From contig CBDFHG010000007.1 in the NCBI GenBank assembly GCA_965247385.1, forward strand, positions 1,364,001 through 1,428,000: DNA of 64,000 bases. Direction: 5' to 3'. This document shows, in pieces, positions 34,562 to 44,100 of this stretch (positions are counted from its first letter, which is position 1; each line of letters opens with the position of its first letter). The notes below the pieces were generated by a model. That model worked only from the letters and a program-made list of their open reading frames with translations, did no database searches and was not told where the DNA came from. Both the position numbers and the translations under genes were made by a program. The stretch is from Thermohalobaculum sp965247385 (GTDB lineage: Bacteria; Pseudomonadota; Alphaproteobacteria; Rhodobacterales; Rhodobacteraceae).

Positions 34562-34734
34562 GGGAGTTATATCGAATTGTCACATTTACCCCTTCATTCA
34601 TCGGGATCATAAATTTCCAGCGTTAAGCCCTGTAATTGAGCAAGAATGCAGCTAACTCAGTGTCAAATCTATGCCGACTCTCCTGTCGGCCAGCGTCAAC
34701 CATATGGTCAATGTGACAATTCGATATAACTCCC
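34562..34734. mobile_element. 173-bp MITE with IS1595-like ends
   Basis: Perfect 25-bp inverted repeats start GGGAGTTATATCGAATTGTC at both ends, and CTTTGAAA is duplicated outside (34554-34561 and 34735-34742). It has no ORF. The ends resemble those of the nearby 4.7-kb transposon (GGG, TTATATA, then TTTACC), and both make 8-bp duplications, so an IS1595-type transposase probably moved it. Confidence 0.85.
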
Positions 34735-35137
34735 CTTTGAAAGCATCATTGGCCCCAGGAGATTGACCCGAAAGCTTGTCTCCCATTGGTCCGGCGTGGT
34801 CTCGAGAAATTTGTCGGAGCCAGAGAGTGAACCTGCGTTGTTCACCAGAATATCGAGACGCCCAAAGTGATTCTTCGCCAACTCGACGCAGCGAACAACG
34901 TCGTCTTCCCGGGTGACATCAACGGTCACGGCAACAGCTTGCCCGCCACCGGATTCAATTTCGGATACCGTATTCGCAAGCAATGCCGGTTTCCCGTGCT
35001 CGACTCCGTCGATGACCAATCGGCCATCAACTCAGTCACCACGACCGATGCGCCATCCTGCGCCAACCGGACCGCGATAGCGCGCCCAATTCCTCGGGGC
35101 GCGGATGCGCCAGTTACAATTGCCACTTTGCCAGTCA
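34735..35137 (-). pseudogene. Split SDR gene, 5' part, frameshifted
   Basis: Carries LTGKVAIVTGASAPRGIGRA (cofactor motif), a frameshift near 35030, then VIDGVEHGKPALLANTVSEI, NHFGRLDILVNNAGSLSGSD and NLLGPMMLSK up to the MITE. The start codon is lost to the IS5-type element at 35138. ATGAAATCACCGA just beyond that element (minus strand, near 36095) may be the original start. Confidence 0.8.
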
Positions 35138-36082
35138 GAGCCCGATTTAAAAGTTGCTGAGCGATATCGGCAGGTTGTGATTCACCGTCTTTGACGAGAA
35201 GATGGAGGATCGAATGCCCTGGGCCGATACCGCTCGTGTTGAGCATAGACGGGATTGCACGCGCTATCCAGGCGATTTGACCGACCGCGAGTGGTCGCTG
35301 ATTGCGCCACTTCTGCCGCCCGCCCGGCGCGGTGGCCGACCGAGGACACCGGACCTCCGCGTGGTCACGGATGCGATCTTCCATATCGGGGATCAGCGGC
35401 TGTCAGTGGCGGATGCTGGCGAAGGATTTCCCGCCGGTCTCGACGGTCCGGGGCTGTTTCCACGCGTGGCGCAACGCTGGCCTGTGGCAGACGATCAACC
35501 ATCTGCTGGTTGCCGGCACGCGCGAGCTGGAAGGCCGAGAAGCCAGCTCCCCATTATCATACAGGCGGCGGGTGTGATCGACAGCCAGAGCGTGAAGACG
35601 ACCGAGAGTGGAGGGGTTTGCGGCTATGACGCCGGGAAAAGGGTCAAGGGCCGCACGCGCCACATCGTCACCGACACACTTGGCCTGATGCTGTTCGCCG
35701 TGATCCATGGCGCCGATACTCAGGACCGCGACGGGGCGCCGGACGTGCCCGGGGCCATCCGGTATCGCTTCCCCTGGCTTCGCCACGTCTTCGCCGACGG
35801 CGGCTATGCCGGGGAGAAACCGAGGTCCGCGCTCAAGCGCCACGGCGACTGGACCATCGAAATCATCAAGCGGTCTGACACCGCCAGCGGTTTCGAGGTC
35901 TTGCCCCGCCGCCGGGTGGTCGGGCGCACCTTCGCCTGGCTCGGGCGCTGCCGCAGGCTGGCAAAGGATTGCGAGGCATCCATCGAAAGCTCGACAGCAT
36001 GGGCCTTCATCGCAAACATCAAGCTGATGGCCCGAAGGCTCGCAAGGTATTGCCATGTCTCATGAACTTTTGAATCGGGCTC
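35138..36082 (+). mobile_element. IS5-type insertion sequence, more complete copy
   Basis: Ends GAGCCCGATTTAAAAGTTGC (35138 on) and GAGCCCGATTCAAAAGTTCA (complement, ending 36082) are imperfect inverted repeats. The remnant at 22741-23356 is a deleted copy of the same element. No clear target duplication is seen. Confidence 0.85.
35202..36065 (+). pseudogene. IS5-type transposase with compensating frameshifts
   Basis: The frame is open for 287 codons, but codons about 62-125 are out of register: the family sequence SGCQWRMLAKDFPPVSTVRG and AWRNAGLWQTINHLLV appears in a neighbouring frame at 35400-35510. Before and after it the reading is normal (DCTRYPGDLTDREWSLIAPL; GVIDSQSVKTTESGG with the first Asp; HVFADGGYAGEK with the second; RTFAWLGRCRRLAKDCEAS with Glu). 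The product would be misfolded in its middle, so it is called a pseudogene. Confidence 0.82.
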
Positions 36083-36200
36083 TCGGTGATTTCATATCGG
36101 AGCTGTCTGTTGAGACTGAGTGCGTCGAAGGAAAAACGTTTTAGCCCAAATGACAATAACTGCGACTCCTGATTTACGAAAACGCTTCATATTGTGGTTT

Positions 36201-36235
36201 GCCGCAAATTCCGAGTCGCAAAGTGAATTCACTTC
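36201..36235. repeat. Dispersed intergenic repeat, copy C
   Basis: GCAAATTCCGAGTCGCAAAG matches copies at 19705 and 51085. It ends 12 bases from the stop codon of the minus-strand TTC38-like gene. The rest of 36083-36246 shows no gene. Confidence 0.5.
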
Positions 36236-36246
36236 GTCAAAACCGC

Positions 36247-37641
36247 TCAATGCGCCACTAACGCCCGCGCTGTCTCCCGCGCCTTCTCGGCCCGGTCGCC
36301 CTGGCCCACCGCACCAAGGCTGTCGGCGTAATGCTCCCAGCCCCAGGCGGAATGCGGCTTGCGTGCGGTCCGCTCGGCGAACAGGGAGACCGCAAGGTTG
36401 GGGTCCGAACCTTTCGACGCGGCATCGGTCAACATCATCGAGAATATGTCTCGCTGGGCATGGCTGCCGCCCAGCGGGTCCATGTCATAGCGGACCGGGT
36501 ACATCTCCTGGACCGCCTCGTCGTAGTTCCGGCGGCGCAACTCAAGCATGCCGCGCGCAACGTTGAGCCCGGCCAGGGCGGTGGTCCGGCCCTGCGTGGT
36601 GGGCCGTGCCGCCCATTCCTCAAGATGCGCCATCATCGCGTCGATATCAGCCTCGCCGCCAGCCGAGACCAGCGCCATCAGGTAGTGCAGGCTGACAAAG
36701 ATCAACTCATCATCGGAGATGCGCTTTTTCGCGATATCTGCCAGCACCTGCCAGCGTTCCCCGACATCGGCGCCGAACATCTCCAACCGCCACAGCATCG
36801 AGGTGGCGTTGACCATGTCGAGGTAATACGGGGTATCGACGTCGCGACCGAACTGGGTGTCGTAGAGGCCCAGCACCTCGGCAAACTCGCCACGTTCGAT
36901 GTGGTAGAGACCCTGGTGCCAGTGCAGGTGGTAGCGGAAATTATTGACCTTTGACCAGGAGGGTTCCAGCGCGCGGATGAACTCGATCCCCTGGGCGGGG
37001 CGCCCGGTCATCTCCATGCAGTGGGCGACGGAATGAACCGACCAGGCATCCTCCGGATTGATCTCGACCGCGCGCCGCCCGTAATGCTCGGCCCTGGTAT
37101 AATCGCCGGATTCCTCCAGCCCAAAGCCATACATTCCCAGCAGGAACCCGTAGCAGGGATGATCTTCGGGCCATTGCGGCAGGGCGCGGGCCATGGAATC
37201 GCGGATCTTGCGCCCGTCGCCGGAGTAGAAATGGGTGAAATGGGCGAGGCGCAGGGCCATCGCGTCGAGCGGGTATTCGAGCAGGATCCGCTCCCAGGTC
37301 TCGGTCGCCCCGTCCATGTCGCCGGCGCACCATTGGCCCAGCGCCCGATGGTGCATCTTCTCGCGCGGGTTCATCCGTCCGGTGGCGGCCATGGCGTCGA
37401 CCAGGGCGAACTGGGTGTCGGCGATGGGGGTGATCTCGGACGCCCCGGACATCTTCATGAAGTAGCCCTTGGCGCAGTTTGCCATCGGCATCTCCGGGTC
37501 GGCATCGAGCATCACCGCGACCTGCTTCATCATGTCCCGCCGAAAGCCGATGAAGGCCAGAAGCATGGCCTCGAAACGCACCACCGAGGCGGCGGATGCG
37601 GCGGTATAGGCCATGCCGTGTGAATCAGTGTAGGTGGTCAT
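36247..37641 (-). CDS. Tetratricopeptide-repeat protein, TTC38-like
   Basis: A 464-residue all-helical protein of the TTC38 (tetratricopeptide repeat 38) family, found in bacteria and animals without a known biochemical role. TPR-like helices include ETWERILLEYPLDAMALRLA, AEHYGRRAVEINPEDAWSVH and GMLELRRRNYDEAVQEMYPV. The conserved FLLGMYGFGLEESGDY and HCMEMTGRPAQGIEF are present. The ATG at 37641 follows GGAGG. It has no signal peptide, so it is cytoplasmic. It sits next to the 3' end of putR. Confidence 0.88.
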   Translation of the reverse strand: MTTYTDSHGMAYTAASAASVVRFEAMLLAFIGFRRDMMKQVAVMLDADPEMPMANCAKGYFMKMSGASEITPIADTQFALVDAMAATGRMNPREKMHHRALGQWCAGDMDGATETWERILLEYPLDAMALRLAHFTHFYSGDGRKIRDSMARALPQWPEDHPCYGFLLGMYGFGLEESGDYTRAEHYGRRAVEINPEDAWSVHSVAHCMEMTGRPAQGIEFIRALEPSWSKVNNFRYHLHWHQGLYHIERGEFAEVLGLYDTQFGRDVDTPYYLDMVNATSMLWRLEMFGADVGERWQVLADIAKKRISDDELIFVSLHYLMALVSAGGEADIDAMMAHLEEWAARPTTQGRTTALAGLNVARGMLELRRRNYDEAVQEMYPVRYDMDPLGGSHAQRDIFSMMLTDAASKGSDPNLAVSLFAERTARKPHSAWGWEHYADSLGAVGQGDRAEKARETARALVAH

Positions 37642-37684
37642 GTCGCCTCCAGATATGCGCGCGTTCGGGGGAACCCGGCGGGCA

Positions 37685-38077
37685 CTATAGCTGCCGGGAC
37701 CGGATTGTCGATGCGTGAGCCGGTGAGGAGAGCGGGCTGATACCATGCGCCCGGCAGAGCGCCCACCCCAACTCCCTCGCCTCGTCCTTTACCGCCTCCA
37801 TCGCCACATAGGTGCTGGACTGGGCGACATGGGGCAGAGCCGAGATCTTCTCGCCCAGGACATGGCGGTAGGCGGTGATGTCGCCTGTTCTGACCTTCAG
37901 CAGGTAGTCGAAGCCACCCGCGATCATGTGGCATTGCTCGACCTCGGCCAGCTTGCGCACCGCCGCGTTGAAGGCGTTCAGCGCTTTGTCGGTGGTGTTC
38001 GACAGCTTGACCTCGACAAAGGCGATATGGCCCAGGCCCACCTTGGCCGGATCGATCACGGCGCGGTAGCCAGTAAT
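37685..38077 (-). pseudogene. putR: Lrp/AsnC-type proline regulator putR, 3' part
   Basis: Reads ITGYRAVIDPAKVGLGHIAF, then VEVKLSNTTDKALNAFNAAV, CHMIAGGFDYLLKVRTGDIT and SSTYVAMEAVKDEARELGWA, the ligand-binding RAM domain of the Lrp family. The DNA-binding part is 2.77 kb away at 40843-40998. Joining 38077 to 40843 restores GYITGYR in frame. PutR activates putA in response to proline in alphaproteobacteria, and putA lies just beyond the other half. Proline control should be lost. Confidence 0.88.
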
Positions 38078-38318
38078 CCGGTACGAGCCTGCCGGGCGGG
38101 GGCAGGAGCTGCGCGCGGACCAGTTCCGCGTGCTCGGAATGAAAGGCCGCGCTGAAGCGGTGTGCCGCCACGACATGGAGCGTGCCGTCCGCGCGCGGAA
38201 CGGCGATGTCGCGGAACCCGGCCGAGCCGGCGGCGAGGAGAGCCGCGTCGGTGAAGCTTGGCGGGCGGCGCCCCGCGAGGCGGCCGAGCAGGCCCTCGAG
38301 GAAGCTGCCCGGGTTCAT
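38078..38318 (-). pseudogene. Unknown gene, 5' fragment cut by the putR junction
   Basis: An 80-codon fragment MNPGSFLEGLLGRLAGRRPP, then FTDAALLAAGSAGFRDIAVP and HVVAAHRFSAAFHSEHAELV. I do not recognise it. The ATG overlaps the stop of the preceding gene (ATGA), so they formed an operon. The frame then reads into putR sequence out of register. Confidence 0.6.
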
Positions 38319-39028
38319 TCGGCCAGCCCCTCGAAATTGTCCGGCGCGCCCGGCATTGGGGCGAGCGGCCGCAGGTCGCCGTCGCGGGCGCGGACCCAGA
38401 CGCCGGTCTCCGTGATCGCCACGACCGTCTCGCCCGAAGCCAGGACCTCGCCGGTCTCCAGCTCGTGCTGACCGTCCGATCCCAATACCAGTGCCCGGCA
38501 CGAGCCTTCGCTGTCATCCGGGGCGGCGCTTTCAGCCGGCGCGCACCAGATCGCGACCACCCGCATCTCCGCGCGCGCGAGCAGCTGCTCGATCCTGGCG
38601 GCGGCGATGACGAGATCCGCCTCGAGGGCGGCGATCCGCGCGGTGGCGTCTTCGCTGTCATCCGGGTCCGCGGGCGGCGGCGGCGCCAGCGCCGCCGCGA
38701 CCCGGGCGTGATGCTCGGTGATCTCCGCCATCAGCCGGGCGCGGTCGCGGCAGAGCCCGAGCGCAATCCGCGCCCGCTCCGCGGCGCGCAGCACCGCGCC
38801 CGCGGACCCGGCTGAAAGCGCCGCCGTGAGAGCCGCCTCCGGACAGGCCGGAAACACAAGCGGAAGAACCGGATCAGGAGAAGGGTGAGCCTGGGCGAGG
38901 GCCGGTGCCGGCCCGGCCAGGAGCGCGGCGAGGGCGGAGGCGGAGAGGACGGCGAGAGCGCGGGATCGCCATGTGTTCCCGAATGTTCGCGCTTTGTCGG
39001 GCCGCCTGTGCCCGCGCGCCGGTCCCAC
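38315..39028 (-). CDS. Predicted secreted protein with central coiled coil, unknown family
   Basis: A 237-residue protein if the GTG at 39028 is the start. A signal-like segment (LAVLSASALAALLAGPAPALA) is followed by a Cys-containing helical region ACPEAALTAALSAG, a coiled coil TARIAALEADLVIAAARIEQ and a C-terminal beta-rich part GEVLASGETVVAITETGVWV that resembles an SH3-like domain. No ATG is available near the signal peptide, which leaves the start uncertain. The long open frame further upstream to 39859 is only the GC-rich complement of the DUF1640 gene. Such helix-plus-SH3 designs occur in secretion or pilus accessory proteins, but the role is unknown. Confidence 0.55.
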   Translation of the reverse strand: MGPARGHRRPDKARTFGNTWRSRALAVLSASALAALLAGPAPALAQAHPSPDPVLPLVFPACPEAALTAALSAGSAGAVLRAAERARIALGLCRDRARLMAEITEHHARVAAALAPPPPADPDDSEDATARIAALEADLVIAAARIEQLLARAEMRVVAIWCAPAESAAPDDSEGSCRALVLGSDGQHELETGEVLASGETVVAITETGVWVRARDGDLRPLAPMPGAPDNFEGLAE

Positions 39029-39163
39029 TGGATGGGAGATCGGCGAGAGAGACGCCAGGGCCAGGGCAGGGCGCGGAGGGTGGCCGGGCAGGCTTTGACG
39101 CGGGCGCGCGGAACGTATATCCTTTTGGCGCGCGGCGGACGCGATTGGCAGGAGACGGCAAGG

Positions 39164-39781
39164 ATGACCATGGCGTTCGATACTCTCAAGGCGATGAAGC
39201 GGCTCACCGCCACTGGCGTCGAAGAGGCGCAGGCCGAGGCCATTATCGAAACCGTTGGCGGCGCCATGACCGAATCCCTCGCCACGAAGGACGATCTCGC
39301 GCTCCTCAAGGCCGACCTCACCGCGGAGAGCGCCGCGGGGACCGCCGAACTCGACGCAGGGATCGCCGGTGCCGAGTCCCGGCTTGAGACGAAGATCGAA
39401 AGCCTGCGCGGGGATATCGCCGGTGCCGCCGCCGAGGCCCGCGCGGGGATCGCCGAGGTGCGAGGGGAGATCGCCGGCACCGAGTCCCGGCTTGAGACGA
39501 AGATCGCCGAGAGTGATGCCAGGAATGCCGAGCGGTATGCGAAGATCGAGAGCCTGCGCGGGGATATCACCGCGGGGATCGCCGAGGTGCGAGGGGAGGT
39601 CGCCGCGGGGATCGCCGAGGTGCGAGGGGAGGTCGCCGGCACCGAGTCCCGGCTTGAGACGAAAATCGAAAGCCTGCGCACGGAGATCGCCGAGGGCCAG
39701 ACCACGCAGTTGCGCTGGACGGTCGGCTGCATGGTCGCGATCGCGGGCGTGCTCGTCTCGACGCTCCTGCTTGGCACCTGA
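39164..39781 (+). CDS. DUF1640-like coiled-coil protein with C-terminal membrane anchor
   Basis: A 205-residue protein. The N terminus TMAFDTLKAMKRLTATGVEE with AEAIIETVGGAM matches the DUF1640/CCDC90 family. The middle (about 60-175) is a long coiled coil built of near-repeats such as GTESRLETKIESLRG and GIAEVRGEVA. A C-terminal helix WTVGCMVAIAGVLVSTLLLG anchors it in the membrane. The repeated units are also repeated at the DNA level (three copies of GAGTCCCGGCTTGAGACGAA). Relatives occur widely in alphaproteobacterial and phage genomes; function is unknown. ATG with AAGG upstream. Confidence 0.8.
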   Translation: MTMAFDTLKAMKRLTATGVEEAQAEAIIETVGGAMTESLATKDDLALLKADLTAESAAGTAELDAGIAGAESRLETKIESLRGDIAGAAAEARAGIAEVRGEIAGTESRLETKIAESDARNAERYAKIESLRGDITAGIAEVRGEVAAGIAEVRGEVAGTESRLETKIESLRTEIAEGQTTQLRWTVGCMVAIAGVLVSTLLLGT

Positions 39782-39928
39782 GCGGGCGGGGGGCGCGCCG
39801 CCGCGCCGGATGTCCGCCGCCGCTTCGAGGCACCGCTTTATACACATCATGAAGAACACCTTCCTCTTCGGGAAGAGGCACCGGGGGCATGTTCGCCAAA
39901 ACAGCCGCCCCCGGCGCCTCCCCGCCAG

Positions 39929-40492
39929 TTACAAGCCTTTCAGCACCGCCACGGGGTCTTGGGCAACCAGCTCCCGGTAATCCGTCGACTTCTGCTTCAG
40001 GTTGACCTCGAAGCCGAGATCGCGGCGATCCGGAAAGCGCGGGCAGATCGAGTAGACCGCCAGCGGGATCGTGTCCTGCAGGTGGCCGACCCAGCCCACG
40101 CCATAAATCGGTCCGCCCTTGACCAGCCTGCCGGTCTCCGGATTGTACTGGACGAGCGAACCCAGCAACTGGTCGGCCGCGGTGACGACGGCAAGGTTTC
40201 CCTGCTTGCTTGGCCGCGTCGTCCAGGCCTCGGTGAAGTAGCGCCCGAACCCTGTGAGCCGGTCCTGGACGCAGAAATGCCCCATCGTGCCCACATTGAC
40301 CACGATCCGCAGGCCCCAGCCACGCTTGGCAGTGTGATAGGCGACCTCGACCCGGTCCGCGAGCAGCGCCCGGAGACCGGCCGCGTCATGGCTCGACGGC
40401 CCGACCATCGGCCCGGCCGTCGCGCAACCCGCCAGCCCCACCGCCAGGGCCGCGCCCAGCATCGTCTCTCGTACTCTGTTGATCATCACCAT
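39929..40492 (-). CDS. Predicted lipoprotein of unknown function
   Basis: A 187-residue protein. The signal sequence ends GAALAVGLAGCA with a lipobox Cys near residue 23. The mature part contains RVEVAYHTAKRGWGLRIVVN, GRYFTEAWTTRPSKQGNLAV and PLAVYSICPRFPDRRDLGFE. I do not recognise a family. GGAGGA stands 5 bases before the ATG at 40492, inside the end of the upstream Gly-rich frame, so the two are coupled. A hairpin CCTCTTCGGGAAGAGG near 39872-39888 follows the stop and may terminate the operon. Confidence 0.65.
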   Translation of the reverse strand: MVMINRVRETMLGAALAVGLAGCATAGPMVGPSSHDAAGLRALLADRVEVAYHTAKRGWGLRIVVNVGTMGHFCVQDRLTGFGRYFTEAWTTRPSKQGNLAVVTAADQLLGSLVQYNPETGRLVKGGPIYGVGWVGHLQDTIPLAVYSICPRFPDRRDLGFEVNLKQKSTDYRELVAQDPVAVLKGL

Positions 40493-40842
40493 CCGTTTCC
40501 TCCTCCGTGGTCAGCTCCACCCCCGCCGCGACCGCCGCCGCCGCTCTCGGTGCCGCCGTCGTTCCCGCCGGCGCTCTCTCCTCCGCCTCCGCGGCCATAG
40601 TCGCCGCTGCCGAAACCGTCGGCGTCGAGACTGCCGTCGGCACCGGCAGTGTCGAACCCCGGCGCCCCGCTCTGAATGCCGCTTTCGCCGCCACCGCGGC
40701 CGCGGCGGCTATAGCAGCGGCGGTCGCCCTGGGCCTCGCCGCTGGTCACGGTTCCCCAGACGCCGGAATACGACCCGGCGTCATGGCCCTCGGTCTCGGA
40801 CCAGGTGCGCGTACACGGGCATCCGTCGGCCCTTGAATTGCT
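40486..40842 (-). pseudogene. Gly-rich C-terminal tail of an unknown gene, now fused to the putR start
   Basis: After the putR junction the frame stays open for 119 codons: CPCTRTWSETEGHDAGSYSG, then SGEAQGDRRCYSRRGRGGG and a long Gly/Asp/Ser tail. It is the 3' end of some donor gene, coupled to the lipoprotein gene. By chance or selection it is in frame with the putR helix-turn-helix, so a chimeric 170-residue protein could be made from the putR promoter. Confidence 0.55.
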
Positions 40843-40998
40843 ATAGCCACGCGCCTCCAGCCGTCGCATTCGCGTCAGGCAGGGAGTTTTGGAGAGGCCA
40901 ACCTTGCCCGCAAACTCGGTCACGGTGATGCGGCCATTCACAGACAGTTCGCGCAGGATTTTCAGGTCGAACTGATCTATATTACTGTTTTTATGCAT
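40843..40998 (-). pseudogene. putR: Lrp/AsnC-type proline regulator putR, 5' part
   Basis: Reads MHKNSNIDQFDLKILRELSV, NGRITVTEFAGKVGLSKTPC and RMRRLEARGY, the winged helix-turn-helix of PutR. It is divergent from putA (starts 41130), the standard arrangement. The RAM domain half is at 37685-38077. Confidence 0.88.
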
Positions 40999-41129
40999 TT
41001 TTATAGAGAATTACCCTGTTTTCGATCCGAGAATAAGTCGATACGTCTGATACAGCTTCATGTAAAGACCGTTTGCCCTGCGAAGTTCTGTTATTGTCCG
41101 CGAAACGGCCCCTTCAGCACAGGTGAGAA

Positions 41130-44100
41130 ATGCTCCGCCCAACCGATCTCCCCGAAACCGATCTCGACCAAATCCGCGCCGCCATGCGCGCCGACTATCT
41201 ACCCGAGGAAGCCACCGTGGTGCGCCGCCTGACGTCCGAGGCCGGGCTGGATGACAAAACCCGTGCGACAATCTCCGCCCACGCCGCCGATCTGGTGCGC
41301 GACGTGCGCGGGGCCACCGACCCGGGGTTGATGGAGAGCTTCCTGGCGGAATACGGCCTCTCGACCAAGGAGGGCGTCGCCCTGATGTGCCTGGCCGAGG
41401 CGCTGCTGCGGGTGCCCGACGCCGACACCATCGACGCGCTGATCGAGGACAAGATCGCGCCCTCGGACTGGGGCATTCATCTGGGACACTCGTCATCGTC
41501 GCTGGTCAACGCCTCGACCTGGGGTCTGATGCTGACCGGCAAGGTGCTGGGCGAGACCGAAGGGCTGGCCGGAGTCCTGCGCGGCGCCGTCAAGCGCCTC
41601 GGAGAACCGGTGATCCGGGTCGCCGTCGGCCAGGCGATGAAGGAACTGGGGCGCAACTTCGTGCTCGGCCGCGACATCGGGGAGGCGCAGAAAAACGCCG
41701 CCGCCTACCAGGCCAGGGGCTACACCTATTCCTACGACATGCTGGGCGAGGCGGCGCGCACCGAGGCGGATGCGCGCCACTATCACCTGGCCTATTCCGA
41801 CGCCATTACCGCCCTGGCGACGGGTTGCAAGTCGGGCGATATCCGCGACAACCCCGGCATCTCAGTCAAGCTGTCGGCGCTGCATGCGCGCTACGAGTTC
41901 GGCCAGCGCGACCGGGTGATGGCCGAACTGGTGGCCCGCGCCCGCTCGCTGGCGGCGCTGGCGAAATCGGCCAATATGGGCTTCAACATCGACGCCGAGG
42001 AGGCCGACCGGCTGGACCTGTCGCTGGATGTGATCAAGGCGGTGCTGTCGGACCCGGCGCTGCGCGGCTGGGACGGTTTCGGCGTGGTGGTGCAGGCCTA
42101 CGGGCCGCGCGCCGGGCATGTGCTGGACTGGCTCCATGCCCTGGCTTCACGGCTCGACCGGCGGATCATGGTGCGCCTGGTCAAGGGTGCATACTGGGAC
42201 ACCGAGATCAAGCGCGCGCAGGTGATGGGGCTGGACGGCTTCCCGGTCTTCACCCGCAAGGTCAGCACGGACGTCAGCTACATCGCCTGTGCCAAGAAGC
42301 TGCTGGGGATGACCGGCCGCATCTACCCGCAATTCGCCACCCATAACGCCCATACCGTCGCCGCAGTTCTGAAGCGGGCCGAGCTGATGAATTCCGGCGA
42401 CAAGTCCAGCTTCGAGTTCCAGCGCCTGCATGGCATGGGCGAGTCGCTGCATTCGGCGGTCCACAACGAGGAAGGCACCCGTTGCCGCATCTACGCGCCC
42501 GTCGGCGCCCATCGCGATCTGCTGGCCTATCTGGTGCGACGTCTCTTGGAGAACGGCGCTAACAGTTCCTTCGTCAACCAGATCGTCGACAAGAGCATCC
42601 CCGCCGAGGAGATCGCTGGCGATCCCTTCGACGCGGTGGCCGAACTTGGCGGAGCGATAACCAATCCGGGCATTCCACAGCCCGCCGATCTCTACGGCGC
42701 CGGCCGGGTCAACGCCAAGGGCTGGGACATCACCGACCCGCTGACCATGGAGGCGCTGGAGGCCACGCGCGCGCCGTTCCGCAGCCACCGCTGGCAAGCC
42801 GGGCCGATGATCGCCGGGCCGGTTGCGGCGAGTGCGGCCCATGAGGTGATGAACCCGGCCCGCCCGGCCGAGGTTGTCGGCTTCGTGATCGAAGCCGGGG
42901 CAGCAGACGTGGAGGCTGCACTGACCGCCGCCACTGGTGGCTTTGCCGAATGGTCGGCGCGCCCGGCCGCCGCCCGCGCCGATGTGTTGCGCCGCATCGC
43001 CGATCTGTATGAGGCACACACGCCGGAATTCTTCGCACTCGCCACCCGCGAGGCGGGCAAGTCGCTGTTCGACGGCGTGGCCGAGGTCCGAGAGGCGGTC
43101 GACTTCCTGCGCTTCTACGCGGCGGAGGCCGAGCGGTTGGAGGGCGCGGGCGGGCCGAGGGGCGTGATCGCCTGCATCAGCCCGTGGAACTTCCCGCTGG
43201 CGATTTTCTCCGGCCAGATCGCGGCAGCGCTGGCCGCCGGAAACGCAGTGATCTCGAAACCCGCCGAACAGACCCCACTGATTGCGGCGCGCGCGGTGGC
43301 GCTGATGCATGAGGCAGGGGTGCCGGTAGCGGCGATCCAGCTTCTGCCCGGCGATGGGCCGACGGTGGGTGCGCCGCTGACCTCGGACCCGCGCGTGGCG
43401 GGGGTCTGCTTCACCGGATCGACCGAAGTGGCACAGATCATCAACCGGGCGATGGCGGGCAAGCTGGACCCGCGCGCACCGCTGATCGCCGAGACCGGCG
43501 GGCTGAACGCGATGATTGTCGATTCGACGGCGCTGCCCGAGCAAGCGGTGCGCGACATCATCGCCTCGAGCTTCCAGAGCGCGGGACAGCGCTGTTCGGC
43601 ACTGCGCATGCTTTACGTCCAGAAGGATGTCGCCGAGCCGCTGCTGAAGATGCTGCACGGGGCCATGGACGAGTTGCGAATGGGCGATCCCTGGGATCTG
43701 TCGACCGATGTCGGCCCGGTGATCGACACGCAAGCGCTGGCCGGGATCGAGGCCCATATCGCAGCCCACGCAGCCGGTGGCCGGGTGCTGAAAAGTCTGA
43801 AATCCCCGGCCGAGGGATTATTCGTGCCGCCGACGGTGATCCGGTTGGACGGCATCGGCGATCTGGAGAAGGAAATCTTCGGCCCGGTCCTGCATGTGGC
43901 GACCTTCGAAGCCGACGAGATCGACGCCGTGGTCGATGCGGTCAACGCGCGCGGCTACGGCCTGACCTTCGGGTTGCACACCAGGATCGACGACCGGGTG
44001 CAGCAGATCGTCGAGCGGGTTCGCTGCGGCAATGTCTATGTCAACCGCAACCAGATCGGTGCCGTGGTTGGCTCGCAGCCTTTCGGCGGCGAAGGGCTGT

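Larger units (their letters stand above)
38078..40842. other. 2.77-kb GC-rich segment inserted in putR, no transposase
   Basis: The segment separates the two halves of putR precisely at a TAT/ATT codon junction. It shows no terminal inverted repeats, target duplication, integrase or transposase. It holds an operon-like set on the minus strand with both outer genes cut at the junctions (Gly-rich tail, lipoprotein; secreted protein, truncated gene) and a divergent DUF1640 gene. GC content is higher than in the flanks. It looks like a piece of another locus brought in by recombination. Confidence 0.8.

Noticed and set aside
38315..39859. A 514-codon minus-strand frame with repetitive DLPSHLGDPRG units
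   Set aside because: The region beyond 39028 is the complement of the DUF1640 gene; its repeats are the mirror of the coiled-coil repeats. Only the part from 39028 down looks like a real protein.
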